Below are positions 1 through 7,600 of a DNA stretch of 50,880 nucleotides, piece after piece (position 1 is the stretch's first letter; each line of letters starts with the position of its first letter). The DNA comes from CAXXOK01 sp964497495 (GTDB lineage: Bacteria; Bacillota; Clostridia; Christensenellales; Aristaeellaceae). The stretch is taken from contig CAZCCZ010000018.1 of assembly GCA_964497495.1 (NCBI GenBank), forward strand, positions 1-50,880. The letters run 5' to 3'. A model generated the notes under the pieces. The model was given only the letters and a program-made list of their open reading frames with translations, was not told the origin of the DNA and did not search any database. Made by a program: the position numbers and the translations under genes.

Positions 1-450
1 CACGATGGCGCGACCCAGGGCGACGCGCTGGCGCTGGCCGCCGGAAAGCGCCTTGGGCTTCCGGTTCAGGAGGTGGTAAATATCGAGGACTTTGGCGTTC
101 TCTTCCACGCGGGCTTTGATCTCCGCTTTGGGCACTTTGCGCAGCTTCAGGCCGAAAGCCATGTTGTCGAACACCGTCATGTGCGGATACAGGGCGTAGT
201 TCTGGAAAACCATCGCGATGTCGCGATCCTTGGGGGCGACGTCGTTAACCAGTCGGTCGCCGATGTAAAGCTCGCCGCTGGAGATTTCCTCCAGGCCCGC
301 CACCATGCGAAGGGTGGTGGATTTGCCGCAGCCGGAAGGCCCGACGAGCACGATAAACTCCTTGTCTTCGATGTCAAGGTTAAAATCGCTGACGGCAGTT
401 ACGTTACCGGGATATACTTTGTAAATATGCTTGAGGGATACGCTTGCCAT
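1..450 (-). CDS. Sugar ABC transporter ATP-binding protein (UgpC/MsmX type), 5' part
   Basis: Cytoplasmic ATPase that powers a carbohydrate ABC importer. The first 150 residues are present; the rest lies beyond base 1. Visible in order: Walker A GPSGCGKST (37-45), Q-loop VFQNYALYPHM (Q83), and signature LSGGQRQ (135-141); Walker B is cut off. The FQNYALYPHM Q-loop is typical of the MalK/UgpC/MsmX group, whose ATPases often serve several sugar importers. The ATG at 448-450 follows a GGAGGA ribosome binding site and a sigma-A-like promoter at 516-544. No permease or binding-protein gene is adjacent on the visible side. At the other end of the window, however, there is a sugar ABC permease next to a GH65 phosphorylase that such an ATPase could energise; that link is inference. 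Confidence 0.93.
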   Translation of the reverse strand, partial: MASVSLKHIYKVYPGNVTAVSDFNLDIEDKEFIVLVGPSGCGKSTTLRMVAGLEEISSGELYIGDRLVNDVAPKDRDIAMVFQNYALYPHMTVFDNMAFGLKLRKVPKAEIKARVEENAKVLDIYHLLNRKPKALSGGQRQRVALGRAIV

Positions 451-515
451 GTAAAGAGTCCTCCTCAAATGTTTTCGACCGGCCGTATCGGTTTTAAGCC
501 GTCTATCGTGCTTTC

Positions 516-544
516 ATTATAGCGGGTTCGGCTGGAAAAGCAAA
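516..544 (-). promoter_or_regulatory. Promoter of sugar ABC ATPase
   Basis: On the minus strand, -35 TTTGCT (539-544), a 17-base spacer and -10 TATAAT (516-521), about 66 bases upstream of the ATPase start. The -10 is perfect and the -35 moderate. Confidence 0.6.
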
Positions 545-684
545 TGGGATATTTGACCAAAATTTTTCTGACGCATTTGTTCACGATGTACACGGCGGTC
601 TGGTTCCCGCCATATCTGTAACATTTCCGGCCGAAAGCAGCCGGATCGCGCGCAGTTTTCCGCCGCGCGCTGTTCCCGCGCCGG

Positions 685-713
685 GTGTTTTTCCGGCTCC
701 GATATGGTATAAT
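685..713 (+). promoter_or_regulatory. Promoter of pgmB
   Basis: A perfect -10 TATAAT at 708-713 lies 44 bases before the pgmB start. The -35 region (GTGTTT at 17-base spacing) matches poorly, so the promoter may be weak or activator-dependent. Confidence 0.45.
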
Positions 714-757
714 ACCGTTATTCTGCCGTTTACGGCGCTTGGAAAGGACGGTGCGGT

Positions 758-1399
758 ATGGTACGCGGCGTTATTTTCGATCTGGACGGCGTCATCGTCT
801 CCACGGACGACTGCCATTACCGGGCGTGGAAACGCATGGCGGACGAGGAGCACATTCCGTTCGGCCGTACGATCAACGAGCGCCTTCGCGGCGTCAGCCG
901 GATGGACAGCCTTGCGATTATTCTGGAAAAATCGAAAAAAACCTTCTCCGACGCCGAAAAAGCCGCCATGGCCGCACGCAAGAACGAATATTACGTGGAA
1001 CTGATCCGCGCCCTCACGCCCGCGGACATCCTGCCCGGGGCCATGGCGGTGTTGACGAATCTGAAGGAAAAGGGAATCAAAATCGCCGTCGGTTCTTCCA
1101 GCCGAAATACGCCGGTTATTATGAAGCAAATCGGTCTGGCCGGCCTGTTCGACGCGGTGGCGGACGGCAATATGATCACCCGCAGCAAGCCGGACCCCGA
1201 GGTGTTCCTGCTGGCGGCGAAGCTGCTGGCCCTCCCGCCCGCCGACTGCCTGGTGGTGGAGGATGCGGACGCGGGCGTTGAAGCGGCGCTGGCAGGCGGC
1301 ATGAAGGCGCTGGGCGTAGGTTCCGCCGCCCGCAACCCGCGCGCGACTTACCGCGCCGAAAACCTGACGGCTCTGGATCTGAACGCCGTACTCGCCTGA
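758..1399 (+). CDS. pgmB: Beta-phosphoglucomutase (HAD superfamily)
   Basis: Converts beta-D-glucose-1-phosphate to glucose-6-phosphate, the step after inverting phosphorolysis of maltose, trehalose or kojibiose. 213 residues, normal for the family. HAD motif I is FDLDGVI with nucleophile Asp8 and acid/base Asp10. The substrate-specific LRGVSRMDSL segment is typical of PgmB, followed by motif II GSSSRN, the motif III lysine in KPDPEVF, and motif IV VVEDADAGVEA with the metal-binding aspartates. The ATG follows a GGAAAGG ribosome binding site. The product of the GH65 phosphorylase at 48289-50523 would be this enzyme's substrate, although the two genes are about 47 kb apart. A broader HAD sugar phosphatase is the alternative, but LRGVSR favours PgmB. 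Confidence 0.88.
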   Translation: MVRGVIFDLDGVIVSTDDCHYRAWKRMADEEHIPFGRTINERLRGVSRMDSLAIILEKSKKTFSDAEKAAMAARKNEYYVELIRALTPADILPGAMAVLTNLKEKGIKIAVGSSSRNTPVIMKQIGLAGLFDAVADGNMITRSKPDPEVFLLAAKLLALPPADCLVVEDADAGVEAALAGGMKALGVGSAARNPRATYRAENLTALDLNAVLA

Positions 1400-1427
1400 C
1401 GATGCGGCCACGGAAGGATGGAAACCG

Positions 1428-2813
1428 ATGAAGGAAACCCTGCATGCCGCGCTGGACGCGGCGCTTGCGACCGGCGGTGATTTCGCCGAGATTTTCTGGG
1501 AAGACAGCCGCACCCACAGCCTTCAGCTGCTGGGGCGGCAGGTGGAAACCGTGAATTCCAACCGCGGGCACGGCGCGGGCGTGCGCGTGTTCGACGGTCT
1601 GAACGCCGTATACGCCTACACCAACGACACCGACCGGGAAGGCCTCCTGCGCTGCGCCGCGCAGGCCGCCTCCGCCGTTAAGACGCAAAAGGAGCGGCCC
1701 CTGCGCGTACCCATGCTGTCCGCGCCCGTTCTGCCGCCGCCGCTTGCGATCCTCCGGCGGCCTTCCGATACCGGAACGGCCCGGAAAGTCGCTTTCCTGC
1801 GCGCTGCGGACGCGGCGGCCCGCGCCGCGGGCACCGAGATCGCGCAGGTCAACTGCTCGCTGTACGATCAGGAGCAGGACGTGGTTATCGCCAACAGCGA
1901 AGGGCTTTACGTGGAAGATACGCGCACGCGCACCCGCATGTCCTGCCTGGCCGTGGCGGGAGACGGGCAGGTGAAGCAGCAGGGCCACGAGGCCCCCGGC
2001 GCCACGACGGGCTACGAACTGTACGAAACGCGGGTAGACCCCGAGGCCGTGGGCCGGGAAGCGGCGCGGACCGCCCTGCTGATGTTTCACGCGCCCGAAT
2101 GCCCTGCCGGAGTTATGCCCGTGGTAATCGACAACGGCTTCGGCGGCGTGATCTTCCACGAGGCGTGCGGGCACAGCCTGGAAGCCACCAGCGTCGCCTT
2201 CGGGATGAGCGTGTTCTGCGGCAAGCTTGGGCAGAAAATCGCCGCGGACTGCGTGACCGCCGTGGACGACGGCACCCTGCCCTACGAATGGGGCAGCCTG
2301 CGCGTGGACGACGAGGGAACCCCGACCAGCCGGCTGACGCTGATTGAGAACGGCGTGCTGAAAAACTATATGATCGACCGGCTGGGCGGCCTGCGCATGG
2401 GCATGAAGCCCACGGGCAGCGGCCGCCGGGAAAGCTACGCCTACGCCCCCACCTCGCGGATGCGCAACACCTTCATCGCCGCGGGCAGCGACGACGAAGA
2501 CGAGATGATCGCCACCATGGGGGACGGCTTATACGCCAAGAAGCTCGGCGGCGGCTCGGTGGACCCCGCCACGGGCAACTTCAACTTCGCGGTGCTGGAG
2601 GGCTATCTGATCAAGGGCGGACGAATCGCCTCCCCCGTGCGCGGCGCGTCGCTGATCGGCAAGGGCGCGGACGTCCTTTTACAGATCGACCGCGTGGGCC
2701 GCGATATAAAGATGTCGCAGGGGCTTTGCGGAAGCGTCAGCGGCAGCGTGCCGGTCAACGTGGGGCAGCCGATGATCCGCGTGAAGCGGATGACCGTCGG
2801 CGGCCGCGCGTAA
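1428..2813 (+). CDS. tldD: TldD family metalloprotease
   Basis: Catalytic subunit of the TldD/TldE (PmbA) heterodimeric zinc protease, which degrades unfolded peptides and in some bacteria removes leader peptides or matures modified peptides. 461 residues. The zinc-binding motif HEACGH starts at residue 244 (H244, E245, H249) within GVIFHEACGHSLEA; the C-terminal part carries the usual glycine-rich GSGRRESYAYAP region. It begins 28 bases after pgmB and is followed after 17 bases by its partner TldE, so the pair is an operon, possibly co-transcribed with pgmB. Ribosome binding site GGAAGGATGG lies before the ATG. No candidate precursor peptide is encoded next to it. Confidence 0.93.
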   Translation: MKETLHAALDAALATGGDFAEIFWEDSRTHSLQLLGRQVETVNSNRGHGAGVRVFDGLNAVYAYTNDTDREGLLRCAAQAASAVKTQKERPLRVPMLSAPVLPPPLAILRRPSDTGTARKVAFLRAADAAARAAGTEIAQVNCSLYDQEQDVVIANSEGLYVEDTRTRTRMSCLAVAGDGQVKQQGHEAPGATTGYELYETRVDPEAVGREAARTALLMFHAPECPAGVMPVVIDNGFGGVIFHEACGHSLEATSVAFGMSVFCGKLGQKIAADCVTAVDDGTLPYEWGSLRVDDEGTPTSRLTLIENGVLKNYMIDRLGGLRMGMKPTGSGRRESYAYAPTSRMRNTFIAAGSDDEDEMIATMGDGLYAKKLGGGSVDPATGNFNFAVLEGYLIKGGRIASPVRGASLIGKGADVLLQIDRVGRDIKMSQGLCGSVSGSVPVNVGQPMIRVKRMTVGGRA

Positions 2814-2830
2814 GCAAGGAGTGATGAAGT

Positions 2831-4183
2831 ATGAACACGGACGAATTCATCCGCAAATTGTTTCAGGCCGCCGGAGCGGCAGGCTTCACGGTTGCTGAGG
2901 CTTACCTGTTGGAGGATGAAAGCTTCAAGGCCGTGGCGACGAATGGCGAGATTACCGAATACTCCTCCAACGCCACGCGCGGGCTGGGTTTCCGCGCCAT
3001 GGCGGGCGGACGCATGGGCTACGCCTCCACCGAGGCTTTCGACGACGCGGCCGTGCGCTGGCTCGTGAGCGGCGCGCTGGACAGCGCCACGCTCTGCGAA
3101 GACCCCTCCGAAACGTTCATCTACGACGGCAGGGAACCCGTAGCTCTGCTGCGGCTGACCGGAACGGACGCGCCCGCCGCGGAAAAGCTCTCCTTCGCGC
3201 TGCAGTTGGAGCGTGAAGCCAGGGCGTACGATCCCCGCGTGAAGCAGGTGGGCTACGACACCGTGCAGACCGGGCATGCGCGCGTGCGCATCGTCAACAC
3301 CAACGGCATGGACAAGCAGTACGAGGAAAGCTATTGCGGCGCCTACCTACAGCCCGTGGCCCGCGAGGGGGACAACACCTCCACGGGGTTTGAAATCCGT
3401 TTCGCGCGGAACTTTTCCGAGCTGGACGCCTCCGCCCTCGCCGCCGCCGCCGCCGCGCTCGCGGTGGACGGGCTGGGCGCCTCGCCCGTGCCCTCCGGCT
3501 GCTACCGCGTCGTGTTCACGAACCTCGCCATGGTTGATCTGTTGGAAACCTTCTCCCCCGCCTTTTCCGCGGAAACCGCCCAGAAAGACCTGTCCCTGCT
3601 CAAGGGAAAGCTCGGCGAGGCGGTCGCGGCGGAGTGCGTGAGCATCACGGACGACCCCCTGCGCGCGGACGGCTTCGCCAGCCGCCCCTTCGACGCCGAG
3701 GGTGTGCCGGGTTCCCGCCACTCGGTGATCGGAAACGGCGTATTCAAGACCTTTCTGCATAATTTAAAAACCGCCCATAAGGACGGCTTGGCTTCCACCG
3801 GCAACGCGGGCAAGGCGGGCTATTCCGGTTCCGTGCGGGTGACGCCCACGAATTTCTATATCGAACCGGGCGTAAAGTCCTTTTCCGAGCTCCTTTCGGA
3901 TATGGGCGACGGGCTGGTGATCCACCAGCTGGACGGCCTTCACGCGGGCGCGAACGCCGTAAGCGGGGATTTTTCCCTCTTGGCCAAAGGCTACACGGTG
4001 AAGAACGGCAAGCGGGAGCGCGCGGTGGAGCAGATTACCGTAGCGGGCAATTTCTTCGAGTTGCTCAAAGCGATCCGGGCCGTGGGGAGCGACCTGCGGT
4101 TCCCCGCGGGCGGCTTCGGCGCGCCCAGCGTGGACGCGGGCACGCTGAGCGTGGCGGGAACGGACGCAGAGGAGCGGGCGTAA
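2831..4183 (+). CDS. pmbA: TldE/PmbA family protease subunit
   Basis: Non-catalytic partner of TldD; it lacks HExxxH, as expected for TldE/PmbA, and completes the protease cavity in the heterodimer. 450 residues, usual length. The fold shared with TldD is visible: the N-terminal EYSSNATRGLGFRAM region and the C-terminal MGDGLVIHQLDGLHAGANAV and GDFSLLAKGY segments. Ribosome binding site AAGGAGTGATG precedes the ATG. It is the last gene of its transcription unit and ends just before a strong hairpin at 4211-4238. Confidence 0.92.
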   Translation: MNTDEFIRKLFQAAGAAGFTVAEAYLLEDESFKAVATNGEITEYSSNATRGLGFRAMAGGRMGYASTEAFDDAAVRWLVSGALDSATLCEDPSETFIYDGREPVALLRLTGTDAPAAEKLSFALQLEREARAYDPRVKQVGYDTVQTGHARVRIVNTNGMDKQYEESYCGAYLQPVAREGDNTSTGFEIRFARNFSELDASALAAAAAALAVDGLGASPVPSGCYRVVFTNLAMVDLLETFSPAFSAETAQKDLSLLKGKLGEAVAAECVSITDDPLRADGFASRPFDAEGVPGSRHSVIGNGVFKTFLHNLKTAHKDGLASTGNAGKAGYSGSVRVTPTNFYIEPGVKSFSELLSDMGDGLVIHQLDGLHAGANAVSGDFSLLAKGYTVKNGKRERAVEQITVAGNFFELLKAIRAVGSDLRFPAGGFGAPSVDAGTLSVAGTDAEERA

Positions 4184-4210
4184 TATCCGGAATACGATCC
4201 GGTACGAAAA

Positions 4211-4238
4211 GAGCGGGGTTCCGGCAGGGACCCCGCTC
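4211..4238. terminator. Bidirectional terminator between pmbA and LysE-type gene
   Basis: A perfect 9-bp stem, GAGCGGGGT/ACCCCGCTC (4211-4219 with 4230-4238), has A-rich sequence on the left and T-rich on the right. It therefore fits as a terminator for both convergent genes. Confidence 0.8.
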
Positions 4239-4250
4239 TTTGATAACTTT

Positions 4251-4880
4251 CTATGCCAGCGCCCGGATCGCGTTCACCACGAACGTCGCGCCGAAGTACA
4301 GCAGCACGCACCCCAGCGCGCCCACGATCCACCGGTACACCTTCAGGTTGATGAACTTCCTCGTTCTCCCGATGATCACGGATATCGAGCCGTACCACAG
4401 GTAATCGATCGAGATATGGCCGACGTAGAAAGCCGCGACTCCCCAGACGCCGAAGCCCCGGTAAGCCGTCAGCAGGAATCCCAGCCCGATGATCGCCCAC
4501 CAGATGAGAAAATAGGGGTTCATGGCGCTGATGGCAATGCCGGACACCACCAGGTTGCGGGGACCGGCCTTCTCGCCCATTTCGATTTTCAGCCTGTCAC
4601 GGACGGCGTTATACAGCATATCGCCGCCCATGTAGCCCAGCAAAGCGCCGCCTACCAGCCCGATGGCGATCTGCGCGGCGTCCGATTGCAGAATGATATC
4701 GAACCCGAAGAAGATCAACACGATCAGCAGCAGTTCCAGCAGCGCGTGCCCGGTGATGATCAGAAAGCCGGATTTTCCGCCTTTGGTCAGCGACTGTTGG
4801 ATGGTATACGTCAGCAGCGGCCCGGGCATGACCGAGCCCGAAAAGGCCACGGCCATGGAAGAAAGCAGAATCGCGATCAT
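4251..4880 (-). CDS. LysE family translocator
   Basis: Predicted inner-membrane exporter of amino acids or related small molecules (LysE/RhtB family). 209 residues with about six hydrophobic segments. The N-terminal signature SGSVMPGPLLTYTIQQSL matches the family's conserved first helix and PGP motif. A longer reading from 5063 is possible, but the start at 4878-4880 is preferred: it has a GGAGGTG ribosome binding site and a promoter at 4913-4942, and the family signature lies close to the new N-terminus. The substrate cannot be read from sequence. Confidence 0.85.
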   Translation of the reverse strand: MIAILLSSMAVAFSGSVMPGPLLTYTIQQSLTKGGKSGFLIITGHALLELLLIVLIFFGFDIILQSDAAQIAIGLVGGALLGYMGGDMLYNAVRDRLKIEMGEKAGPRNLVVSGIAISAMNPYFLIWWAIIGLGFLLTAYRGFGVWGVAAFYVGHISIDYLWYGSISVIIGRTRKFINLKVYRWIVGALGCVLLYFGATFVVNAIRALA

Positions 4881-4912
4881 CACGGGCACCTCCGGCGGCT
4901 TGAATTGGATAC

Positions 4913-4942
4913 AGCATACCATAACCGGCCGCAGGCCCGCAA
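4913..4942 (-). promoter_or_regulatory. Promoter of LysE-type exporter
   Basis: Minus strand: -35 TTGCGG (4937-4942), 18-base spacer, -10 TATGCT (4913-4918), 33 bases upstream of the chosen start. It lies inside the longer possible reading frame and so argues against the upstream start. Confidence 0.55.
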
Positions 4943-5081
4943 GAGAAAGGAAAGGCCGAACGCTCCGCCAACCGGTCGGGCATTCGTCGTTTTCTTCCGA
5001 AACGCCGGATACGTAAACCGTACCCGGATCGTACAGCGCGGAAAAAGTCCGTATACCCTGCACCGTTTCGCGGAGTGCGGC

Positions 5082-5381
5082 TTACGGCTCCTCTTTTCCT
5101 TCCGCTTCTTCCCCGTTCTCCGCTTTCCAGTACCTCGCGCCGTTGGGCGTGCGGCACAGGAAACCGTTCTCCACCAGTTCCCGCCGGAGCAGGAAATAAT
5201 CCCCGAAGGTATGGGCATCCTCGCAGATCACGTTCACTTCCGGTTCCGAGTAGACACGTCCCGCTTCAAATCGCCCGGCCAGGTACCGCAGCACCGCGTG
5301 CCGTGCCGCCCGCTTGCGCGGGAGTTGCGTAATTTGCCCCTCTTCGTTCAGGAAGGGGTCGATCCTCACTTTTTTCTCCAT
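5082..5381 (-). CDS. DUF2087 domain protein
   Basis: Small 99-residue protein matching DUF2087 over nearly its whole length: FLNEEGQITQLPRKRAARHA near the N-terminus, then YSEPEVN, FGDYFLLRRELVENGFL and a C-terminal aromatic ARYWKAE. The domain resembles a winged-helix fold and is often fused to DNA-binding modules, so a role in transcription or nucleic-acid binding is plausible but unproven. It is the third gene of a minus-strand unit behind the HTH regulator and the GIY-YIG gene, 18 bases after the latter. The last residues are acidic (EEAEGKEEP). Confidence 0.82.
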   Translation of the reverse strand: MEKKVRIDPFLNEEGQITQLPRKRAARHAVLRYLAGRFEAGRVYSEPEVNVICEDAHTFGDYFLLRRELVENGFLCRTPNGARYWKAENGEEAEGKEEP

Positions 5382-5399
5382 CAGCCGTTTCCTTCCCCG

Positions 5400-5741
5400 T
5401 TACGCGTCCGGTCGGTTCTTATCCAGCCACATGTCCAGAAGCGCGTCCACGTCCTCCTTAAACTCCTGATCCGTCTGGTCTTTCTTTTTCGTCAGGGTTT
5501 CCAGAACGGCAAAGGAAAAGGAGGCCGCGCCGTATTGCCGCCATTCCCCGCTCATCCCCGGCTCTGGCGCCGTGTTGGTGGCTACGGCAAACCCGTACCT
5601 GTTTTGCTGGCCTTCCAGATTGCAGGTGGCCCTGATCCATTCGCGCCGGTTGCCCTCGCAGCGGATCCGGTATATGCCACCGGTCGTCGGTTTGTCCCTA
5701 TACGCGTCCTTCAGGCTTTTTCTTTTCGCGGCGTCCGTCAC
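5400..5741 (-). CDS. GIY-YIG nuclease family protein
   Basis: 113 residues. The GIY element is visible as GGIYRI near residue 22; the position of the YIG element reads EWIRAT, so its tyrosine and glycine are replaced. An arginine in QNRYGF and the EWRQYGAASFSFAVLE segment resemble a small stand-alone GIY-YIG subfamily common in Firmicutes, in which the second motif is often relaxed. Whether it still cuts DNA is uncertain. It starts with GTG (5739-5741) behind an AGGAGAGA ribosome binding site and lies between the HTH regulator and the DUF2087 gene in one apparent operon. Confidence 0.78.
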   Translation of the reverse strand: MTDAAKRKSLKDAYRDKPTTGGIYRIRCEGNRREWIRATCNLEGQQNRYGFAVATNTAPEPGMSGEWRQYGAASFSFAVLETLTKKKDQTDQEFKEDVDALLDMWLDKNRPDA

Positions 5742-5772
5742 GTTGATCTCTCCTTTGTTCCCGGGGCGCTCC

Positions 5773-6375
5773 TCACAGCCGGTACAGCCCGTGTTTCGTG
5801 CAGTATGCGTACAGTTTCCCGCCGCGTCTGCCCGGCAGCGCGCCCGTCAGGACTTTGGGCAGATACGCGGCCGCGTCCTGCTCGGGGTACAGCTTCACGA
5901 GCAGAAACCGGTCGCCCGCGACGTACGCAAGGAACGAAAGGGAATGTTCCTTGCTCATATCGTGGCGGAAGCCGACGTAAACCTCGTCCCCCGCGTCCTC
6001 CACGGTCGCCGTATGCGCCTCGTCCGCGGGCTTGGCGGTAAGCGGCGTCAGTTTTCGCCCGCAGCAGGAAATTTCCGCCTTTCCCGAGTCGTAGATCACG
6101 TTTCCGCAGGAGGGGCACACGTATAGCCTTCCCCGCGTCAGGTTTCCCGTTTCCGCCGCGTTGGCGGCCACGTCGCCCTCCAATATTTTCTCGATGTTGA
6201 CTTCAAACAGACCGGAAAGAGCGTTCAGCAAGCCGACGTCCGGGCAGCCCAGCCCCCGTTCCCATTTGGATATCGCTTTGTCGCTGACGTTCAAACGGTC
6301 GGCGACCTGTTTCTGCGTCCAGTTCTTTTCCCTGCGCAACCGGCGCAGCAGCGCCCCGACTTTCCCGCAATCCAT
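5773..6375 (-). CDS. XRE-type HTH regulator with zinc-ribbon-like C-terminus
   Basis: 200-residue DNA-binding protein. Residues about 5-60 form an XRE/Cro helix-turn-helix (NWTQKQVADRLNVSDKAISK, WERG). Residues about 85-110 contain CPSCGNVIYDSGKAEISCCG, giving two CxxC-like pairs that could bind zinc. The remaining C-terminal part is a mixed alpha/beta domain of unknown role. It heads a minus-strand operon with the GIY-YIG and DUF2087 genes. A promoter lies at 6399-6427 and a 6-bp inverted repeat at 6428-6442, which could serve autoregulation. The ATG follows GGGAGGG. Confidence 0.85.
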   Translation of the reverse strand: MDCGKVGALLRRLRREKNWTQKQVADRLNVSDKAISKWERGLGCPDVGLLNALSGLFEVNIEKILEGDVAANAAETGNLTRGRLYVCPSCGNVIYDSGKAEISCCGRKLTPLTAKPADEAHTATVEDAGDEVYVGFRHDMSKEHSLSFLAYVAGDRFLLVKLYPEQDAAAYLPKVLTGALPGRRGGKLYAYCTKHGLYRL

Positions 6376-6398
6376 AGGGTTCCCTCCCGTCGGGTTTC

Positions 6399-6427
6399 AT
6401 ACTAACCGATGTCCGGGGAATTTGCAA
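6399..6427 (-). promoter_or_regulatory. Promoter of the HTH/GIY-YIG/DUF2087 operon
   Basis: Minus strand: -35 TTGCAA (6422-6427), 17-base spacer, -10 TAGTAT (6399-6404), 24 bases upstream of the HTH gene start. Confidence 0.6.
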
Positions 6428-6442
6428 TCTACGCTCCGTAGA
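6428..6442. promoter_or_regulatory. Inverted repeat next to the HTH promoter, candidate operator
   Basis: TCTACG-CTC-CGTAGA, two perfect 6-base arms with a 3-base spacer, directly abutting the -35 hexamer of the HTH gene promoter. Its position suggests binding by the regulator itself or by an activator; no second copy was noticed. Confidence 0.35.
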
Positions 6443-6523
6443 GTTGCGGGAGCATGTCCAGTTATCAAGCGTTGCGAAAATACCGGCTTTGTTCGTTGCG
6501 GCTTTCCTTTCACCAAACGGAAA

Positions 6524-6551
6524 AGGGGCCTTCGATCGCTCGAAAGCCCCT
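6524..6551 (-). terminator. Terminator after the GGGtGRT gene
   Basis: Minus-strand hairpin AGGGGC...GCCCCT with an inner TCGA-containing stem, followed by TTTTCC, 20 bases beyond the stop codon of the GGGtGRT gene. Confidence 0.75.
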
Positions 6552-6570
6552 GAAAGTAACGCGGGAACCT

Positions 6571-7581
6571 TTACTTGCTGGCTTCCTCAATCGCCACGGC
6601 CAGCGCGACGGTCGCGCCGACCATGGGGTTGTTGCCCATGCCGATCAAGCCCATCATTTCCACGTGGGCAGGCACGGAGCTGCTGCCCGCGAACTGCGCG
6701 TCGCTGTGCATGCGGCCCATGGTGTCCGTCATACCGTAGCTGGCGGGGCCGGCGGCCATGTTGTCCGGGTGCAGGGTGCGGCCGGTGCCGCCGCCGCTGG
6801 CCACGGAGAAATACTTCTTGCCGTTCTCCACGCACCACTTCTTGTAGGTGCCCGCCACGGGGTGCTGGAAACGGGTGGGGTTGGTGCTGTTGCCGGTGAT
6901 GGACACGTCCACCTTTTCCAGCTGCATGATCGCCACGCCCTCGGTAACGTCGTCCGCGCCGTAGCAGCGCACCTTGGCCTTGTCGCCCGTGCTGTAGGCG
7001 GTTTCCTTCTCGATCTTCACTTCGCCGGCGTAGTAATCCATCTGGGTCTTTACGTAGGTAAAGCCGTTGATGCGGCTGATGATGAAGGCCGCGTCCTTGC
7101 CCAGACCGTTCAGGATCACGCGTAGGGGCTCCTTGCGCACCTTGTTGGCGGTGCGCGCGATGCCGATGGCGCCCTCCGCCGCGGCGAAGCTCTCGTGCCC
7201 GGCCAGGAAGCAGAAGCACTTGGTGTCGTCCCGGAGCAGCATCGCGCCCAGGTTGCCGTGGCCCAGGCCCACCTTGCGTTGGTCGGCGACCGAGCCGGGG
7301 ATGCAGAAGCCCTGCAGGCCAATGCCGATGGCCTCGGCGGCCTCCGCGGCGGTTTTTACGCCCTTTTTCAGCGCGATGGCCGCGCCCAGCGTGTACGCCC
7401 AGACGGCGTTTTCAAAAGCGATGGGCTGCACGCCCTGCACGATGCCGCGTACGTCGATGCCCTTGTCCTTCACGGCCTTCGCCGCCGCTTCCAGATCGGC
7501 GTATCCGTATTCCGCAAGCGTTTTTTCGATCTTCGCGATTCTTCTTTCGTATCCTTCAAAAGTAGCCATGGCTTTATTCAC
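6571..7581 (-). CDS. GGGtGRT family protein
   Basis: 336-residue cytoplasmic protein of the family named for its GGGtGRT motif, here GGGTGRT at residues 263-269 within SVASGGGTGRTLHPDN. Other conserved stretches visible are IPGSVADQRKVGLGHGNLGA, CFCFLAGHESFAAAEGA and the C-terminal GMGNNPMVGATVALAVAIEE. It has several cysteines (GFCIPG, KCFCFL, VRCYGA, KWCVEN). The biochemical role is unknown. The gene sits 19 bases downstream of a NifU-like scaffold gene, an arrangement I recall as recurring in anaerobes, which suggests a role in Fe-S metabolism. The ATG is preceded by a GAGGTGAAT ribosome binding site. Confidence 0.88.
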   Translation of the reverse strand: MNKAMATFEGYERRIAKIEKTLAEYGYADLEAAAKAVKDKGIDVRGIVQGVQPIAFENAVWAYTLGAAIALKKGVKTAAEAAEAIGIGLQGFCIPGSVADQRKVGLGHGNLGAMLLRDDTKCFCFLAGHESFAAAEGAIGIARTANKVRKEPLRVILNGLGKDAAFIISRINGFTYVKTQMDYYAGEVKIEKETAYSTGDKAKVRCYGADDVTEGVAIMQLEKVDVSITGNSTNPTRFQHPVAGTYKKWCVENGKKYFSVASGGGTGRTLHPDNMAAGPASYGMTDTMGRMHSDAQFAGSSSVPAHVEMMGLIGMGNNPMVGATVALAVAIEEASK

Positions 7582-7600
7582 CTCTCGTCAATTTGGAAAT

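Larger units (their letters stand above)
451..757. other. Divergent intergenic region between ABC ATPase and pgmB
   Basis: This 307-base gap holds the minus-strand promoter of the ABC ATPase (516-544) and the weaker plus-strand promoter of the phosphoglucomutase (685-713). The middle part, about 550-680, is ordinary GC-rich sequence in which I see no gene, RNA or repeat. Confidence 0.6.

Noticed and set aside
4416..6041. 541-codon plus-strand open frame across the LysE, DUF2087 and GIY-YIG genes
   Set aside because: Antisense to four recognisable minus-strand genes and crosses their promoters; no ribosome binding site or domain.
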